This document shows positions 59,401 through 60,006 of a stretch of DNA of 60,006 bases, piece after piece. The notes beneath the pieces were generated by a model. That model did not search any database, was not told the origin of the DNA, and saw only the letters and a list, made by a program, of their open reading frames with translations. Location: contig CAZCHK010000006.1 in NCBI GenBank assembly GCA_964498605.1, positions 1-60,006 of the forward strand, in the 5' to 3' direction. Position 1 is the stretch's first letter. Each line of letters starts with the position of its first letter. A program made the position numbers and the translations under genes. Source of the stretch: JBGQAS01 sp964498605 (lineage in GTDB: Bacteria; Chloroflexota; Anaerolineae; Anaerolineales; Anaerolineaceae).

Positions 59401-59916
59401 TTATCGATGAATCAATATTTGAAGTTTTATCTTTCCCAACACAATCGTGTCACCATGATTAATGGGGTAATCTACATTTGCAACGAGTTTTTGGGAATTT
59501 ACTCGCGTGCCATTCGACGAACCTAAATCGGAAACAAAGACACCAGACTTCTGAATCTTTATGGACAGATGCAATCTGGAAACTCCCTGCGCAAAGGCAT
59601 CATATGAAGTTAAGTCAATATCAGGCAGAATTGGTTGACCTTCGGAGATTCTTCCGATGGTGTATTCACTCCTTCCTGCAAGATGCAGAACCTGTCCATT
59701 ATCTACCAGCATAAGGGTAATTACCACGTCTTTTACAGGCAAAGTGTTTTCTTCGTCAACTGGTGTTTTTGGCATCTCCGGGATCAATAGATCAGATGGT
59801 GTTTTTTGAAGAGTCTGCGTTTTTGATTTTCCTGACGGCAGGAGCCTCGCACCGCATTCACTACAAAATAAAGCACCAGGCAGGTTATATTCTTGGCAAT
59901 TACCACATTGAATCAT
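59401..59916 (-). CDS. FHA-domain protein with N-terminal zinc ribbon
   Basis: This 171-residue protein starts with a zinc ribbon (CGNC and CSEC pairs, residues 4-21), then a polar linker. The C-terminal forkhead-associated domain (about 80-170) has the phosphothreonine-binding residues visible as YTIGRIS, GVSRLHLSI and SDLGSSNGTRVN. It should dock onto phosphothreonine proteins and link Ser/Thr kinase signalling to the regulator encoded two genes downstream. The start overlaps an upstream frame by four bases. Confidence 0.9.
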   Translation of the reverse strand: MIQCGNCQEYNLPGALFCSECGARLLPSGKSKTQTLQKTPSDLLIPEMPKTPVDEENTLPVKDVVITLMLVDNGQVLHLAGRSEYTIGRISEGQPILPDIDLTSYDAFAQGVSRLHLSIKIQKSGVFVSDLGSSNGTRVNSQKLVANVDYPINHGDTIVLGKIKLQILIHR

Positions 59917-60005
59917 TGGTCTCTCTCAATTCCTGAATTTAATAGTAATCTTCTGGTTCCATATTTTATCCGCTTCTCTCCATCTTTTGAGAAAAAACCT
60001 GATTT
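59913..60005 (-). CDS. C-terminal end of an upstream gene, truncated by the window edge
   Basis: A minus-strand frame is open from the edge of the window and ends in TGA that overlaps the FHA start as ATGA, the junction used throughout this sequence. Only about 30 residues are visible (basic, ending GIERDQ), too few to identify. A second open frame ends at 59926, so the choice of frame rests on the overlap. Confidence 0.4.
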   Translation of the reverse strand, partial: KSGFFSKDGEKRIKYGTRRLLLNSGIERDQ

Positions 60006-60006
60006 T

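Overview
The window looks like chromosomal DNA of an uncultured or little-studied member of the Chloroflexota, most likely class Anaerolineae. This is inferred from gene content and not tested by search. The supporting traits are a complete set of CofC/CofD/CofE/Fno genes for cofactor F420 in a bacterium, a NusB/Gls24 pair, MoxR-DUF58-YfhO and FHA/zinc-ribbon genes, LysM-M23 and Tat-type L,D-transpeptidase cell-wall enzymes, PPTPTP-type linkers, and many ATGA or TGATG start/stop overlaps. Base composition is moderate and even. I see no insertion sequence, integrase, prophage or CRISPR array.

Layout. 1-1267 (+): the tail of an alpha-mannosidase-like gene and a patatin-like lipase. 1304-5729 (-): a phosphonate/phosphite-type ABC transporter, phnD-(terminator)-phnC-phnE-phnE, in which both permeases carry extra extracytoplasmic domains. 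5901-9604 (+): glycerol kinase, then Gls24-nusB-lipoprotein. 9616-12658 (-): a GH4 glycosidase, a PfkB sugar kinase and a prepilin peptidase. 12756-16499 (+): a DUF1998-type helicase and its RNase H-like exonuclease partner, resembling Bacillus MrfA/MrfB (YprA/YprB), with an HNH nuclease motif inserted in the helicase. 16506-21152 (-): a xanthine dehydrogenase-type molybdenum hydroxylase operon with a MocA-like maturation enzyme and an unexplained membrane protein. 21363-28153 (-): an SsnA-like aminohydrolase, four F420 genes, an F420-type luciferase-fold oxidoreductase and a CBS-regulated pyrophosphatase.

28248-34637 (+): an M20 peptidase, DUF1385, then yqeY-pgpH-ybeY-TIM barrel behind a strong promoter and a structured leader. 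34634-40491: an orphan LuxR-type regulator, DUF192, LysM-M23 peptidase, two unknown proteins, tRNA-Arg(TCT), a CheY-like receiver with a MoaB/MogA protein, and a small membrane protein. 40532-45121 (-): DUF58-MoxR-YfhO. 45266-48324 (+): a coiled-coil zinc-ribbon protein coupled to a membrane-anchored NACHT-like NTPase with HEAT-type repeats. 48307-53662 (-): DUF167, then smpB-hutH-L,D-transpeptidase-DUF2085-pgeF. 53708-58013: an aminotransferase, an SH3 protein, a zinc-ribbon protein, a P1 peptidase and DegV. 58043-60005 (-): FHA protein, a 78-aa protein, a PhoB-type regulator and thioredoxin.

How the parts fit together. The F420 genes would supply F420 (Fno reduces it with NADPH) to the adjacent luciferase-fold enzyme. 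SsnA and the molybdenum hydroxylase could together act on purine-type heterocycles, with MocA and MogA making the molybdenum cofactor. The leading candidates for something new are the HNH-bearing MrfA/MrfB pair, the zinc-ribbon/NACHT pair, the divergent leaderless promoter at 55520, and the unusual PhnE architectures.
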